A stretch of 64,000 nucleotides of DNA from Riptortus pedestris (taxonomy: Eukaryota > Arthropoda > Insecta > Hemiptera > Alydidae). Numbering within the stretch: position 1 is the stretch's first letter; every line of letters starts with the position of its first letter. Positions 10,135 through 21,833 of the stretch are shown one piece after another. The stretch is from positions 20,460,001 to 20,524,000 of the forward strand of contig CM032230.1 in the NCBI GenBank assembly GCA_019009955.1, written 5' to 3'. The notes beneath the pieces were generated by a model, which was not told the origin of the DNA, did no database searches, and saw only the letters and a list, made by a program, of their open reading frames with translations. Both the position numbers and the translations under genes were made by a program.

Positions 10135-10640
10135 CTCAATTGCTGAAATCGCAAGTGGGGGGGGGATTAGAAAAGGGTTAATTTCAGAATTAAAAATTAT
10201 TGTACGTTGGACCAAAAATTCCCTATGAAATGAATATTATCAGGGATATTTCCATATTTCCGTTTTCGGCCATCTCTAAACTCCCTCTCCTACTTATGTT
10301 ATATTAACAATAAGCTGTAATATCATTAATCAATTCATTTCAAGGATAAATACAAATTATTTTTTTCAATAAACATTTACATTGTAAAATAAATGCAAAT
10401 ACTTTATGAGATGAAGTCATAAAATATTCTACGTTCTTTACTTGCAAATATTTATTCGATGAATACCATAATCAATATTTAACAGTTTCAGTCAACACTT
10501 AAGATCATATTTGTTATTGGTAGATATCGGAACTGAAATTGTGGGGGTTTACAGAGGGGGATTCCAAAATTCAAAAAAAATCTTATAATGAGTCTGATCG
10601 TAATATAAAATTTTGAATAGACGATTTATTTGTCATCTTC
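10135..10640 (-). mobile_element. Two decayed MBR fragments
   Basis: 10135-10480 contains the GTGGGGGGGG tract and the block CGGCCATCTCTAAACTCCC. 10481-10640 repeats the earlier blocks (ATATCGGAACTGAAATTGTG, GAGTCTGATCG). Both are strongly diverged. Confidence 0.5.
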
Positions 10641-11200
10641 TAGGATATTAAAGGAAATGTATAGAAAATCAGGTTGTAAGTACTCAATAGCTTATTTCCT
10701 TGAAGCGAATTACCTCCGGAAATAGCGTATTTTCGGAATGTAGATAGAAAACGAGTGAGCAAACTTTGAAGCAGCGGATAAGATTTGGAGCATTGAACAG
10801 TTGTTCTGAATCTATTTTCACGGTAGAGCGAACCTAAATGGGATGTTTCCCTACAAGAGCAAATGCTTACCCATATTCCCCAAATGTATATTCATTCTTG
10901 AATATGTATGTTAGAGCAAACTCTGAGGTATCTTTGTCAGCCCGATTGTTTCACCAGTGAGGGTGTTTTCAAACCAACCAACATCATTTTCATTCCTTCC
11001 CACTTGCCAAAAGCTCACATGCAAAATTCAATGTCTTCTAACGAATTCTCTTTCCCATTTTTTACATGGTTGTTCATCTTCATCGCATTACGGAGAATTA
11101 ATATATATTTTAAATCAGAAATAAAAACATATTGGGAGAACAGGTCAACAGTGTAACAACATACCAGTACGCGGGAAATCAGCTTTGTTTTTACTATTTT
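10641..11200. other. Unassigned sequence
   Basis: The open frame 10908-11156 (82 codons) has no recognisable motif. No other signal. Confidence 0.35.
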
Positions 11201-11410
11201 CTCTTTATTATATAATATATTTTTGCTTTATATACTTACATTATATGTACATTATACACTGCATGCATTTCTCTTTATTATATAATATATTTTTGCTTTA
11301 TATACTTACATTATATGTACATTATACACTGCATGCATTTCTCTTTATTATATAATATCTTTTTGCATAACATACTTACATTATATGTACTTTATACACT
11401 GCATGCATTT
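11201..11410 (+). repeat. 70-bp tandem repeat, three units
   Basis: Units 11201-11270 and 11271-11340 are identical; 11341-11410 has a few changes. A partial fourth unit continues at about 11648-11705 on the far side of the SINE, so the SINE landed inside the array. Confidence 0.95.
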
Positions 11411-11431
11411 CTTTTTTTCTTTTTTTTCTAT

Positions 11432-11646
11432 TTATTTCACGTCCACTTTATGCTTCTAGGATAATCGGGACGGGTTATCTTCAGGTTACCATCCTTTTCT
11501 AGCCGGGGTGGCACAAGGAGTTTATTTAATGAGTCCGTCATTAAATAAATGTCTACTGCCCAGGGCGGGATTCGAACCCGCCACTCTAGGTCTGCCATGC
11601 GAGATTAGGACCAACGCCCTAACTCACACGGCCAACCCGAGCCCGC
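11432..11646 (-). mobile_element. tRNA-derived SINE, full length
   Basis: The minus strand starts CGGGCTCGGGTTGGCCGTGT, with A-box-like GTGAGTTAGGGCG and B box GGTTCGAATCCC (11567-11578). The body follows, then GATAACCCGTCCCG and the tail GTGGACGTGAAATAAATAG. The head most resembles a leucine-type tRNA. A plus-strand open frame (11508-11732) is a shadow. Confidence 0.9.
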
Positions 11647-11868
11647 ACTTCTCTTTATTATATAATAAATTTTGCATTATATACTTACATTATATGTATT
11701 TCAGTATTCAAGAACTAATTTGTAATAATTAATTATATGGCCCTGTAGAGTGGACGTAATGAAATTTCGAATATCTCTGAGATTAATAAATTGTATAGAT
11801 CCAATCTAATTTAATTTTGCTTAATGATATATACATTTTTCTATATTTTTATTTCCTATGTGCATTTT

Positions 11869-12719
11869 AGCGGAAATCAGCAATTGAGGTTGTACTTGTG
11901 ATGGGATTTTCGAAATATTATTTCAAATGGTATCGATCCTACACAGGAGATGACGAAAATGAGATCTGTCCAAAGTTTTTTTTATATATATATGTTACAT
12001 CTTCAATGAAACAGACGAAAGAAACCATACGTTCTCTACCTTTCAAGAGGCCCCCGCATGGTGCTGCCATCTATGTGTCAGTCCTGGAAACTATCAAGAG
12101 CATATACCAGCTGTTAGCATAGAACAAAATGCTGTAGAAGAAAATAAGAGAGAAAAGTCAGTCTACTTTTCTTGAAAGGTAGAGAACGTATGGTTTCTTT
12201 CGTCTGTTTCATTGAAGATGGAACAATACATATACATATGTATCCGTTAACACTCAAGCGGTCGAAATTTTTGTCTGATCATTACCATAATGATATCTAA
12301 ACGTTTTAGTAAAAACGGAGATCACGTTCGTTACAGCTAAAATGGGACCAGTGAGCCCCCCCCCCTAGACGAGAAGAATTTAGAAAATTCCAATTATCTC
12401 CGTTTTCGTCACGTCGGATCGAAAACATTTATAGAAACAATCTTATTGCAAATCTAATGTTCTATAAATGTTGTTATATACGCTTTTTCACTATCTTGAT
12501 TATTAACCGAGATATTTGTATTTTTTTAGTTTTCTGGCATCAGTAAACCACTACTCCTAATCGAGTCATATTACCAATAAGCTATTATATAATGAACCAC
12601 TTTTTTTTGAAGCCTAAATACCAAATGTTGTTTTCTTTGAACGTATACATTTTGAGATAAATGCAAACACTGACGCACGTGGAAAATCTGCTTAGTTAAC
12701 GCAGCCCCTGCTTGACGGA
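11869..12719 (-). mobile_element. MBR copy, interrupted by a hairpin MITE
   Basis: Starts AGCGGAAATCAGC, ends CTTGACGGA. The hairpin element replaces or interrupts the position where other copies carry (TA)n; short TATATA remnants lie on both sides. Confidence 0.8.
11994..12225. mobile_element. Hairpin MITE with 51-bp perfect arms
   Basis: Arms 11998-12048 and 12170-12220 are exact reverse complements over 51 bp. With one mismatch they extend outward to TGTTACATC...GATGGAACA. The 121-bp middle has no coding sign. The outer flanks are TA-rich, so a TA duplication cannot be told from background. Perfect arms imply recent origin or gene conversion. Confidence 0.85.
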
Positions 12720-13740
12720 CGTTTCTAATTATGGAACAGTCACAAAAGTAAAGTTAGTGGCACCCACGAAATTTTTCACTTTTCCTATTATAACCTAACA
12801 AGTTTCTAGCATATCCTGGGCGAAACCTCTGGGCTCAAAGATACTTGAATGATTCATTCCTGCTAGAAACAACACAAGCAATAAATAATCCAAGGCGGAG
12901 ACAACTAAATCTTTCTTGCAAACCACAGGGACCAGCTTCTTTCTCAATTATTTATCCGGGTTCACCAAGATGCAACACAATCCAACTCAGAGCTCAAAAA
13001 TCAATTTTACAAAATAAAGTCGTTCAGTTTTAATTTTGACCAATAAAAAGGCTGTTTATTTAAAAATAATGATTTCAATTAACAAGAAGGATAAATTCGA
13101 GTCAGCTAATCTCCCAATAAGGTAAATATTTTATTTAATAGACAAAATTTTCACTTTCATGCACCATCAAGGCCTACAATGTACAAAACAACAATAATAA
13201 TAAATTTAATTTGAAGAAGAAGAAATTTGATATAACTTTTTAACCACATTAGTCAATTATAAAAAAGACAAAACTCATTAAGCCAATGAGAAATTCAGAG
13301 TTACTTATATAGGCTATTATTTCTTTTTTGTATAAAATTGGTGTATATATATAAATTTGTTTATGGGATCCTTATAAAATATCTCATCTTGACCGATAGG
13401 ACAATGTCATATTTTCTTTATCTTATAAAATAGAAAACACGTTTACCAATCTTATACCATGAAGCAAATATAGTTAATGTAATACTGAATTTTCTTTATT
13501 AGCTTAATCTATTTTAACTTGTATTATAAATGATTAACGATAAAACTCTTCCTTTTGTACAGTGTTAATAGTCTCGGACTGTAGAAATAATCGAGTTTTT
13601 CTTCCAATTCCATAAAATACACTTTTGTCTTTTTAACCGCTTAGGTTAGTAGACCAAAAGTTATATATGATATTAACAGCCAATAATTATAAAATTAAAT
13701 TAAATTTATATTTTAATTAAAATTAAAATATTTATCAAAG
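12720..13740. other. Unassigned, then very AT-rich
   Basis: 12830-13030 holds a plus-strand open frame with mixed composition (SPRCNTIQLRAQKS near its end) that I do not recognise; it could be a captured or decayed exon. 13031-13740 is AT-rich without features. Confidence 0.3.
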
Positions 13741-13859
13741 AATAATAAACGTTCTCATCGAAGAATGAGTAGACATAGGAGAATGAATAGAAAACGAATC
13801 GTTTTTATCGTTGTCGAAAGGTTGGTTGGATTAGCGGAGGAGGCTGTGAATTGGGCGAT

Positions 13860-14310
13860 TCTCGCCGCACACCGGCCAGAAACTACAAGATAGCAGCAAA
13901 AGGAATGTAGTCCATAGAAGATAGTTTGAAAGAAGAAATTAATCCAGAAGATAGTTTGGAAAAAAAAAATAGAATTGGATTCTAGCTGCAAATCTCCAAG
14001 AATGAATGGTTCTAGATTGCAGCAGAAGGACTGTAGGCCCTAGAATAAAGAAGAAATTGTTGGAGAAGATACTTTAGAAAAATAATTTCAGCCGAAATAT
14101 GATGGATGATAGTCCCTGGAGATAGAACAGAATGGTCTAAGATTGTAGACATTGGACTGTAGCCCTGAAAAGATAATTTAAAGGAATAAACTCCTCCATA
14201 AGATAGTTAGGACATACATACAAATTCTCTAGATTTAGATTATCCACGTTGCAAGCAGGACACAGCACTTCAAAATTGTAGCAGATGGGCTGTATCCCCT
14301 AGTAAATAGC
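13860..14310 (+). repeat. Degenerate tandem repeat, about 125-bp period
   Basis: Four diverged units share the pattern TAGATTGCAGCAGAAGGACT-GTAG-CCCTAGAA, beginning near 13885, 14010, 14133 and 14270. Confidence 0.6.
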
Positions 14311-15148
14311 TATAAACTGCCTGCCGAACCTGGCACAGATCTCGAAGAAGAGTTCACTCGGCCTCCACCACTTCCAAAAATAGAGCATGGGAACCCCCCC
14401 ATGGCCCAACCTAGAACAGTATGGGAGAAATGGGAAAGCTAAAAAACAAATAGATCAGCTGGGACCTCCAAGAGTGGAAGCCCTAAACAGCTGATTCCAG
14501 CACGTTCTCCATATGCTAGGACTGACCTTTGCCAAGACTCTCTGTCACTCTTCATGCTCTAATTCTTTCTGGGCCCGCAGACGCTCCTCTCCCTCAACTA
14601 TTTATAACTTGTGGTATCTGATAACACTCGGGTCCCAATACCGTTTTCCTACGCAGTATTTGAAGAATAACAAGCAAAACACTTGGGCAAAGTCTGAGCA
14701 ACATTCGTTACAAAACATTTCTAATAGGCTAATTTGTTTTTATAAACAATTCCTCCATAGATTTTCTTTCAAAGGTTATTCCATGAGCATACAACTCCTG
14801 TCACAAAGTTTATCTATCATGAGACCTAAGGTTACAGCAAAATTTTCATTTCAAGAGTTTTGTTTGGCTAATTAATAAAAAGACTACCACAATAATAGAT
14901 ACCCGTGTATCTTGTAACTAATAGTCCATATATAGTTTTTCTTAACAATGGTGTTTTGAAAATGCAAGATAGTTCTTCCAAAATTCATTTTATCTTTAAT
15001 GGGCGGGATTTTATAATGTAAAATAATAAAACTTGAAAAATAATAAGTCCACTATAATTTATATAAAAATAAAAAATTACGCAGTTCGAAAATAAAAAGA
15101 CGGAGAACACAAAATAATAAATAAAAGTTTTTGAATAAATAATAAAAG
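14311..15148. other. Unassigned sequence
   Basis: The 120-codon plus frame (14513-14875) lacks recognisable motifs and has no clear coding composition. 14881-15148 is AT-rich. Confidence 0.3.
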
Positions 15149-15949
15149 TCCGTCACGCAGGAGCTGCGTAAATTAAGCAGATTGCCCACGCAAAGGTTTA
15201 CAATAGATAAATATAGATAGAGGTAACACTATCGTGAAAGCTGAGTAAATTTACAAGGTAATAATCTACAATGGAAAGCGGCTGAATTGTAAACAACAGC
15301 CCAGCCAGCCTCTTAGCGCTGCATAGACAGACCGGAAAGGCAAACAATTAATGAAATATATCTGAATATAACATATTAATTTTATTGAATAAAAATTGAC
15401 TACAACTAGTGCTTTAATTTGTAAATAAATCATCACATGAATCAGTTTTATCTCAATCAGTCAAATTATAGTAATCCAAAAACAAAAGAAGGGCATATTT
15501 GCATGTATCTCGTATAATAAAGGTCTCTTGAAACCAATATTTGCTATTTAAGGTTCGAATAATGCTCTTTATTACATAACTAAGTAATGTTTATGTAACA
15601 CTAGTAGAAGTGGGGGTTTACTAAAGGCTGTAAGCTGAAAAATGCAGATATCTCGGGTAATATTGAAGATAGAGAATAAATGACCATAACAATATTTAAA
15701 GTACATCTAATTTGGAATAAGATTTATTTAATACACTTTTTCGATCCGACTTATAGTAACGGAGATAATCTCGAATTTTAAAAATTCCTCCCCTCTAAAC
15801 CCACCCTCCTCCTGGCCCGATTTCAGCCGTAACGAACTTGATCCTTCTTTTTACTACATAAAACGATTAAATATCGAGTTTCGTTACGATCAACAACAAA
15901 AATTTCGAACGCTAGACCGGTAACAGACACGCACACACACACATATATC

Positions 15950-15950
<1 letters not shown>
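15149..15950 (+). mobile_element. MBR copy, long-arm subtype
   Basis: Starts TCCGTCACGCAGGAGCTGCG after AAAAG, and runs through the long arm to GCTAGACCGGTAACAGAC before a (CA)(TA)(TG) tract (15928-16024). Confidence 0.85.
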
Positions 15951-16022
<72 letters not shown>

Positions 16023-16029
<7 letters not shown>

Positions 16030-16116
16030 CTCTCTAGCGTTCGCAATTTTTGTTTGATCGTAACCAAACTCGATATTTAGTCGTTTTATGTAGTAAAAAC
16101 TGTAATATATATATGT

Positions 16117-16159
<43 letters not shown>

Positions 16160-16180
16160 TTTTGAACGGACTGACTACAA
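16023..16180 (-). mobile_element. MBR fragments forming a palindrome with the preceding copy
   Basis: 16026-16092 is the reverse complement of about 15850-15925 (TTACCTCTCTAGCGTTCGCA...AACTCGATATTTAGTCG). A second TA tract (16115-16156) and a short plus-oriented piece (TTTTGAACGGACTGAC) follow. Confidence 0.75.
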
Positions 16181-16254
16181 AAAAAGGTAATTGTGAGGTT
16201 GCTCGCAGTGTACTTACTTTAAAATTAGAGCCATTATATAAATAAATTCCTATT

Positions 16255-16346
16255 ACCCAGGCGAGCTCAATTCCCACCTGGATAATACGAATTTATTTAG
16301 TGACGGAATTCATTAAATACAATCCTCCTACTCTAGATAGAAAAGG
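16255..16346 (+). mobile_element. SINE, 5' part (interrupted)
   Basis: Lacks the tRNA-like head. It begins near CCCAGGCGAGCTCAATTCCC and runs to TAGAAAAGG, where an MBR copy is inserted. It continues at 16618. Confidence 0.75.
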
Positions 16347-16617
16347 TCCGTCACGCAGGGGCTGCGTAAACTAAGCAGATTTCCTATGTGAAGTTATACA
16401 ATAGAGAAATCTCTATACGAGAGCCGAACGGTTACGGAATCGGCCGAACTAGCTTTTGGCGGGAAACACTCGTCCGTTAACCGTCCACATTTAATAAAAA
16501 TGCAAATATGTCGGTTAATATTAAAGATACAGAATAAATGTATAGAACAATATTTATAGTTAATTTAATTTGCAATAAGATTAGTTCTATACATTTTTCC
16601 CTCAAGGGAAATCTGCT
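16347..16617 (+). mobile_element. MBR internal-deletion copy inserted in the SINE
   Basis: TCCGTCACGCAGGGGCTGCG...AAGGGAAATCTGCT, lacking the microsatellite and central part. It is flanked by AAAAGG on both sides (16341-16346 and 16618-16623). This gives exact family boundaries and a candidate 6-bp target duplication. Confidence 0.9.
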
Positions 16618-16691
16618 AAAAGGTTAGTAACCTATAGATAACCCGTCCCAGTTAGTCTTAGTAGCAAAAAGTGGACGTTAATAAATAATAA
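16618..16691 (+). mobile_element. SINE, 3' part
   Basis: GGTTAGTAACCTATAGATAA through CCCGTCCC to the tail GTGGACGTTAATAAATAATA. The other half is at 16255-16346. Confidence 0.85.
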
Positions 16692-16697
16692 CATTTT

Positions 16698-16818
16698 AGC
16701 AGATTTCCGTTGAGGGAAATCCGCTATTGAGGTTGTACTCCTGACGGAATTTTCGACATTTTTCTTCAAATGTCCATCGATCCTACCTAGTAGAAGACGA
16801 AAATGAGGTCTGTTCAAA

Positions 16819-16883
<65 letters not shown>

Positions 16884-17668
16884 CTGTTACCGCTCTAGCG
16901 GTCGCAATTTTTGTTTAATCCTTACCAAACTTCATATTTAAGCGTTTTATGTAAAAAGAAAGATCAAGTTCGTTAACGGCTGAAATCGGACCAGTGGGAG
17001 GGGGGGTTTAGAGGGGAGGATTTTCGAAAATTCAAAATATCTCCGTTACTATACGTCGGATCTAAAAATTATACAGAATTAATCTTATTACAAATTAAAT
17101 TTACTATAAATATTGTTATATACATTTATTCTCTATCTTGAATATTAACCGAGATATTTGCATTTTTCAGTTTTCACCAAACCGCCACTTCTACTCATGT
17201 TACGTAAACAATACTCTGATACATAATAAATCACATTATTGGAAGTTTAAATACCAAAAATTGTATTCAAGAGACCTTTATTATACGAGATACATGCAAA
17301 TATGCACTGGTGACTCCCCCCCCCCCCATCTTAAAGTTTGGACTACTAAAATTTTATTGATTGAGATAACAATTATTCTGACTCATTATTAATTACACTA
17401 GTAGATATAGTAAATAGTTCTCAATAAAATTAATGTGTTATATTCTGATATATTTCAGTAATTGTTTTTCTTTCCGGTGTGAGGCGGGACGCGTTTGTTT
17501 ACATTTCTAACCTAACGCTTCCTGTCGGCAGGTTATTGAAATTGGATGAAACATTTCTTATTTCCGTTTGCATTTATTCACGGTGTTGTGTTACCAGTAT
17601 GTTTATTTACGTATTTATAAACTTCACGAGGGAAATCTACTTCGTTTACGCAGCCCCTGAGTGACGGA
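16698..17668 (-). mobile_element. MBR copy, longest in the window (971 bp)
   Basis: Complete long-arm form: AGCAGATTTCCGTTGAGGG, (TA)n at 16823-16878, GGGAGGGGGGG, the long arm, then CCCCTGAGTGACGGA. Flanks are CATTTT and CTTTTA. The open frames within it are shadows. Confidence 0.9.
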
Positions 17669-18594
17669 CTTTTAGTTTAATTTGTTTATGGCAACACAAG
17701 TGACTGGAGACCAGGTGGGAAAGGTTACAGCTGTTAGTGTGCCCGGCTAAGCTACTACAAGTCTTTATGGTTAATTTTACAAATGACAATATCCAGATTT
17801 TCCCCCTAAATATTGTTATCCTATTCGAGTTTTTCTATTAATCGTATTAAATAACTTTCGCGATTAACTTTGGTTTAACTCCAAGACCACTTTATTCAGT
17901 GACGTCGCAGTCGTGCTGTTACCATTAAAAAAACTATAGATTACTAATATTTACTGTTCCTTTTAGAACAACCCCTGCATTTAAGTAAGTTATCTTTTCT
18001 GTTCGTATGGTTTCAAAAGGAGTCTTTGAACTTGACAAAAAGCTTAAAATGGTTAATTTCTTAGAGACAAAGTACAATTATGAGTACAATTCCCAGCAAC
18101 CTTTATACATATATATATCCATCTCAAGGCAACTCTCTATTTATTCTCTTTTCACCGTCTTTCTACATTTCCAGTAACGAGGAATAATAACACTTCCATC
18201 CTACTAAGCGCTCTGGCACTACGTAAATCAATTGTAACATGATTTCTAGTACGGAATACATCGATAAGAAATATTTTATTATTTTATACTTGTGAAAAAA
18301 ATGTGGCCTTAGTTGCCGAGGTTCACATAGAATATTATAGATATATATATTCCAGTATTCTAGCTTTGAGCTACAGGTTCACCTACCGGCCTCAAGAAGA
18401 ATTCTCAAGGCGAGAATACTGTCAACTAACAATTAAAATATAGGATACTCCTACAAAGTGAAACCGCTCTGCTTAATTGATTTTATTAGGGTTTATTACG
18501 GAATAAACTGTCAAATCGCAAAAAGAAACTGTGGAATTACTTTAATCAAGGGTTACTTTTAATATTTTCTGAATTTGATTTAAAAACCATTCAG
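17669..18594. other. Unassigned sequence with one hairpin
   Basis: 18350-18421 forms an imperfect stem (CAGTATTCTAGCTTTGAG against CTCAAGGCGAGAATACTG). No genes are recognised. Confidence 0.4.
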
Positions 18595-18839
18595 GAAATA
18601 TGCAAATATCTCACTTAAAATTTATGAGAGAAAATTAACAGAAAAGCATTTAAAAAATCATAAATTTGCAATCAGATTGGTTATGTAAATTTTTCATCGG
18701 CCTCAGTAACGAAAATATTTAGAATTTTCCAAAACTCTAAACACCTCTGGCCCAATTTTAACCATTAGTGAACTTCATCTTTAGTTTTACATGGAGCGTT
18801 TAAATATACATATAGAAAAGTATTGTACATACACAGACG

Positions 18840-18880
<41 letters not shown>

Positions 18881-18970
18881 CCTCATCTTTGTCATCTACC
18901 AGGTAGGACTGGTGGACATTTTAGACATATTTTGGAAATCGAGCCGGGAGCACAACTGAAATGTTTTGTT
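18595..18970 (+). mobile_element. MBR copy, diverged
   Basis: Blocks CAATCAGATTGGTTATGTAA, CCCAATTTTAACCATTAGTG and AGGTAGGACTGGTGGACATT surround a TA tract (18839-18878). The ends are decayed. 18971-19640 shows no recognised feature. Confidence 0.7.
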
Positions 18971-19639
18971 TAAAGAAAGCCCACTAAAAACGCTAAAATT
19001 CCCGTATCTCGTTAACCGTAAGCCGTAAGCAACAAAAGTTGTAGCAAATTCAATTAGGAACAAAATTAAAAACAATTTTTTCCCAAATGACCTGATGTGA
19101 TATGATTTTTGTTACCCCTTGTATTGAGCGGAATTGGGCCTAAAGCAAACTAGATCTTTCTTTCACCGATAAAAAAGTATTAAATATGAAGTCTCGTTAC
19201 AAGAAGACTATTTAGGGTCATAAAAGCGAACTGATACAATATAAACTTTTAAAATTGGACTGACTTTGTCTTTGGCACTCATTTACTATGATTAGCAAAG
19301 ATTTGAAGAAATTTTTGTGCATTTTCTGAAGATCAGCGAAAACTTAGCTGAATTCAAAAATCAGTGTCTAATGTCTCTTTCAGAATTCGTATTTGCTTGT
19401 TGTAAAGCAATATTTACTCGGACTACTGAACCTACTAACACATAGGATAGATACATCATTAAAGTCAAACATTAAGGAGGCAATCAAAAATATGATTCTG
19501 TTTGAATTAAGCGAACCAATAAAAATTAAAAAATCCCACAAGCGACAAGAGAACAATTGCTGAAAACACGATTTTTCATATTATATATAAAACGTAAATA
19601 AAATTCAACGGAAGGATAACAAGGTTAAAACACATCCAC

Positions 19640-19760
19640 TTTTAATACTTCTTTTATTAACAGCTGAGTACTTTCGGGGCGAACCACTTCATCTTCAGTG
19701 CTCTAGAGTGGTTCCTGCCTATTCAGCCGACATCTCCGGCGAGACCAGCCAGCCAAAATC
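19640..19760 (-). repeat. Unclassified retroelement 3'-end-like motif
   Basis: The minus strand reads GCACTGAAGATGAAGTGGTT, CGCCCCGAAAGTACTCAGCT and GTTAATAAAAGAAG, analogous to 4375-4465. Probably the end of a retroelement of unknown class. Confidence 0.3.
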
Positions 19761-19871
19761 CCGAGTAAATAAAAGCCGTTTCACACAAAATTTTTAAGAA
19801 TCATAACAGTGGTTATAGAGCTGTGTAAACAGCGGCACATTTGTGAGTTGCCTAAAATGAGACAAAATTTT

Positions 19872-20092
19872 ATGGGGCTCAGGTTAGGGTAGTTAAAGCG
19901 CTGGCTTTAATCTCATATGGTTAACATTGAATGGCGAGATCGATTCACGCCTGGACAATAAGAATTTATTAAGTGATATCCTCAGTAAATAAAATCCTTA
20001 GTCCCACCCTGGCTGTAAATGAGTGGCAACCTGTAGATAACCCGTCCCAATTAGACATACCCAAAAGTGGAATTAAATAAATAATATAATTT
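19872..20092 (+). mobile_element. tRNA-derived SINE, full length, diverged
   Basis: Head GGGGCTCAGGTTAGGGTAGT, degenerate B box near 19932-19942, body, GATAACCCGTCCC, tail AAGTGGAATTAAATAAATAA. Confidence 0.85.
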
Positions 20093-20532
20093 TTAACAAA
20101 TGGCAGGTCTCTAGGAGAAGTGGAGTGAGCAAATGGAATTAGAATTATCTGTATTATATAGGCCAAAAATCAATCTGAATTATCTCTCAAAGGATTGCGC
20201 ACTGAGATTATCACATGAGAAAAGTATACTAGAAATTGGCATCTTGTGAACTTAGGTAATGGTCAGCAAATATAAAAAGCCTCATTATTATTTTACTAGT
20301 GAAAGAGTTACAATAATAGGTGTGAATAACGTCTACATGGCACTCCAGGATTTATTTATCCATGTTGATAAAATAAGAAATACAAATGAAAAACTTATAA
20401 AATAATGTTTTAAGAACCTACAACACAGGAAAATGTGTTTTTAAGAATCTCTCCTCATCAAACACCCTTGGACGACGCAAACTATTTTTCTTTCATATCA
20501 AAATAAATTTGATACGAAAGAAATTTCAAGTT

Positions 20533-20745
20533 TTATTTATTAACGTCTAATCTATGCAAGTATGGCTAATTGGGACGAAATGTGAGATTACCTCTCTTTT
20601 CTAGCAAGGACTACGAATTTAACTTAGTGAGTTCGTCACTAAATAATTCCTATTGCCCAGGCGGCAGTCGAACGCGAATTTCGATGATTACTAAACTATC
20701 ATTATGGACAACGCCGTAACTGACACGGGTAACCTCGCACCTCGT
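20533..20745 (-). mobile_element. tRNA-derived SINE, full length, diverged
   Basis: The minus strand begins GTGCGAGGTTACCCGTGTCA and ends at the tail GACGTTAATAAATAA. 20093-20532 has no other feature. Confidence 0.8.
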
Positions 20746-20753
20746 ACAAAATG

Positions 20754-21235
20754 TCCGCCAGGAAGGAGCTGCGTCAACTAAGCATATTTCCCATGTACGT
20801 CACGTTTTTGCCCTTATTTCTAAACGTTAATGTTCAATGAGATTACATTTGGTAATCAGGATTTAAATAATGCGCTTAACAATATAAAAGCTTGTTGAAA
20901 ATTAGACATGAGTATAAGTGGGGATTTAATAAAGGCCGAAAACTAAAAAATGTATATATCTCGGTTAATAATCAAGATAATGCAAATATGTACATAAAAA
21001 CATTTATAGAATATCACATTTTCAAAAAGATTGTTTCTTAACGAGATTTTCGACCCGACGCATAATAACCTAATATTCCTAAATTTAAAGGATCTTTAAA
21101 CCGCCCCCTCCCCCTCCCTCTTGACCGATTTTAGCCTATAACGAACTTGATCACAACATTTTTGACATCTCCTAGGTAGGATCGATGGGGCCTTGAAGAC
21201 ATTTTTAGAAAGCCCCATCACGAGTACAACTAGCT
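20754..21235 (+). mobile_element. MBR copy lacking the microsatellite
   Basis: TCCGCCAGGAAGGAGCTGCG after AAAATG. Continuous through ATCACAACATTTTTGACATC, where the microsatellite block has been deleted, to CATCACGAGTACAAC. Confidence 0.75.
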
Positions 21236-21240
21236 AGAAG

Positions 21241-21280
21241 TCCGTCAAACAAGAACTAAACGGATTTCCCACGAGCTGGG
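21241..21280 (+). mobile_element. Second MBR start fragment
   Basis: TCCGTCAAACAAGAACTAAA plus GATTTCCCACG, a truncated new start placed directly after the previous copy. 21281-21833 has no recognised feature. Confidence 0.55.
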
Positions 21281-21833
21281 TTGACACACTACTGATCTCA
21301 TCTCACCATATATTTTCTATTTCTATGTAAAAATCTGATGAGAGCAAGTGGGTGGGGCTGAAAAGAAGATGGCACAAACAACTCGCTTAATGTCTCATTT
21401 ACGAGAAAATGTTCTCAGCAACAATTGTAGAGCATCAATAGTTTGATCAGTCTCTGACATGGTTTTAGTACGAATTTAGTTATTACAATGTAAATAAAAA
21501 GAAGGATAACAAAATTATTGACAATAGATAAGGCCAATAATATTCGATAGCAACTAAAACGTCACAACTAAAAAACCACACTGGATTACCCCCATCACTT
21601 GCAAAGCAGCCTCAAAAACTCGGTTAAAGCTTTGAATCAATACTCTAGATGATCTCCAAAATTTCAAGGAAAAAAAATAGTAAAGCATTTTTACCAGCTA
21701 TTTGAAAATTTGGTTGCTTTTGATCTTTTTTTTGATATTTGATTTTAAAATTTTGGAACCAATTAAATATTTAAAAATTTAGCTGACAAGAAGATGCTGT
21801 AACTATCTATGCAGAATCCCTTAAGTATAGTAA

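Noticed and set aside
8655..10146. Eleven overlapping open frames of 65-84 codons on the plus strand
   Set aside because: They are the three frames of one 95-bp tandem unit; the period is not divisible by three, so the frames shift from unit to unit.
11567..11578. Functional tRNA genes at SINE heads
   Set aside because: No SINE head keeps a full cloverleaf; all are followed by the common SINE body and tail.
11508..11732. Open frame containing RAGFEPATLGLP
   Set aside because: Typical translation across the box B of a tRNA-derived SINE lying on the other strand.
14513..14875. 120-codon plus-strand gene
   Set aside because: No motif, no coding-like composition and no splice context; kept only as unassigned sequence.
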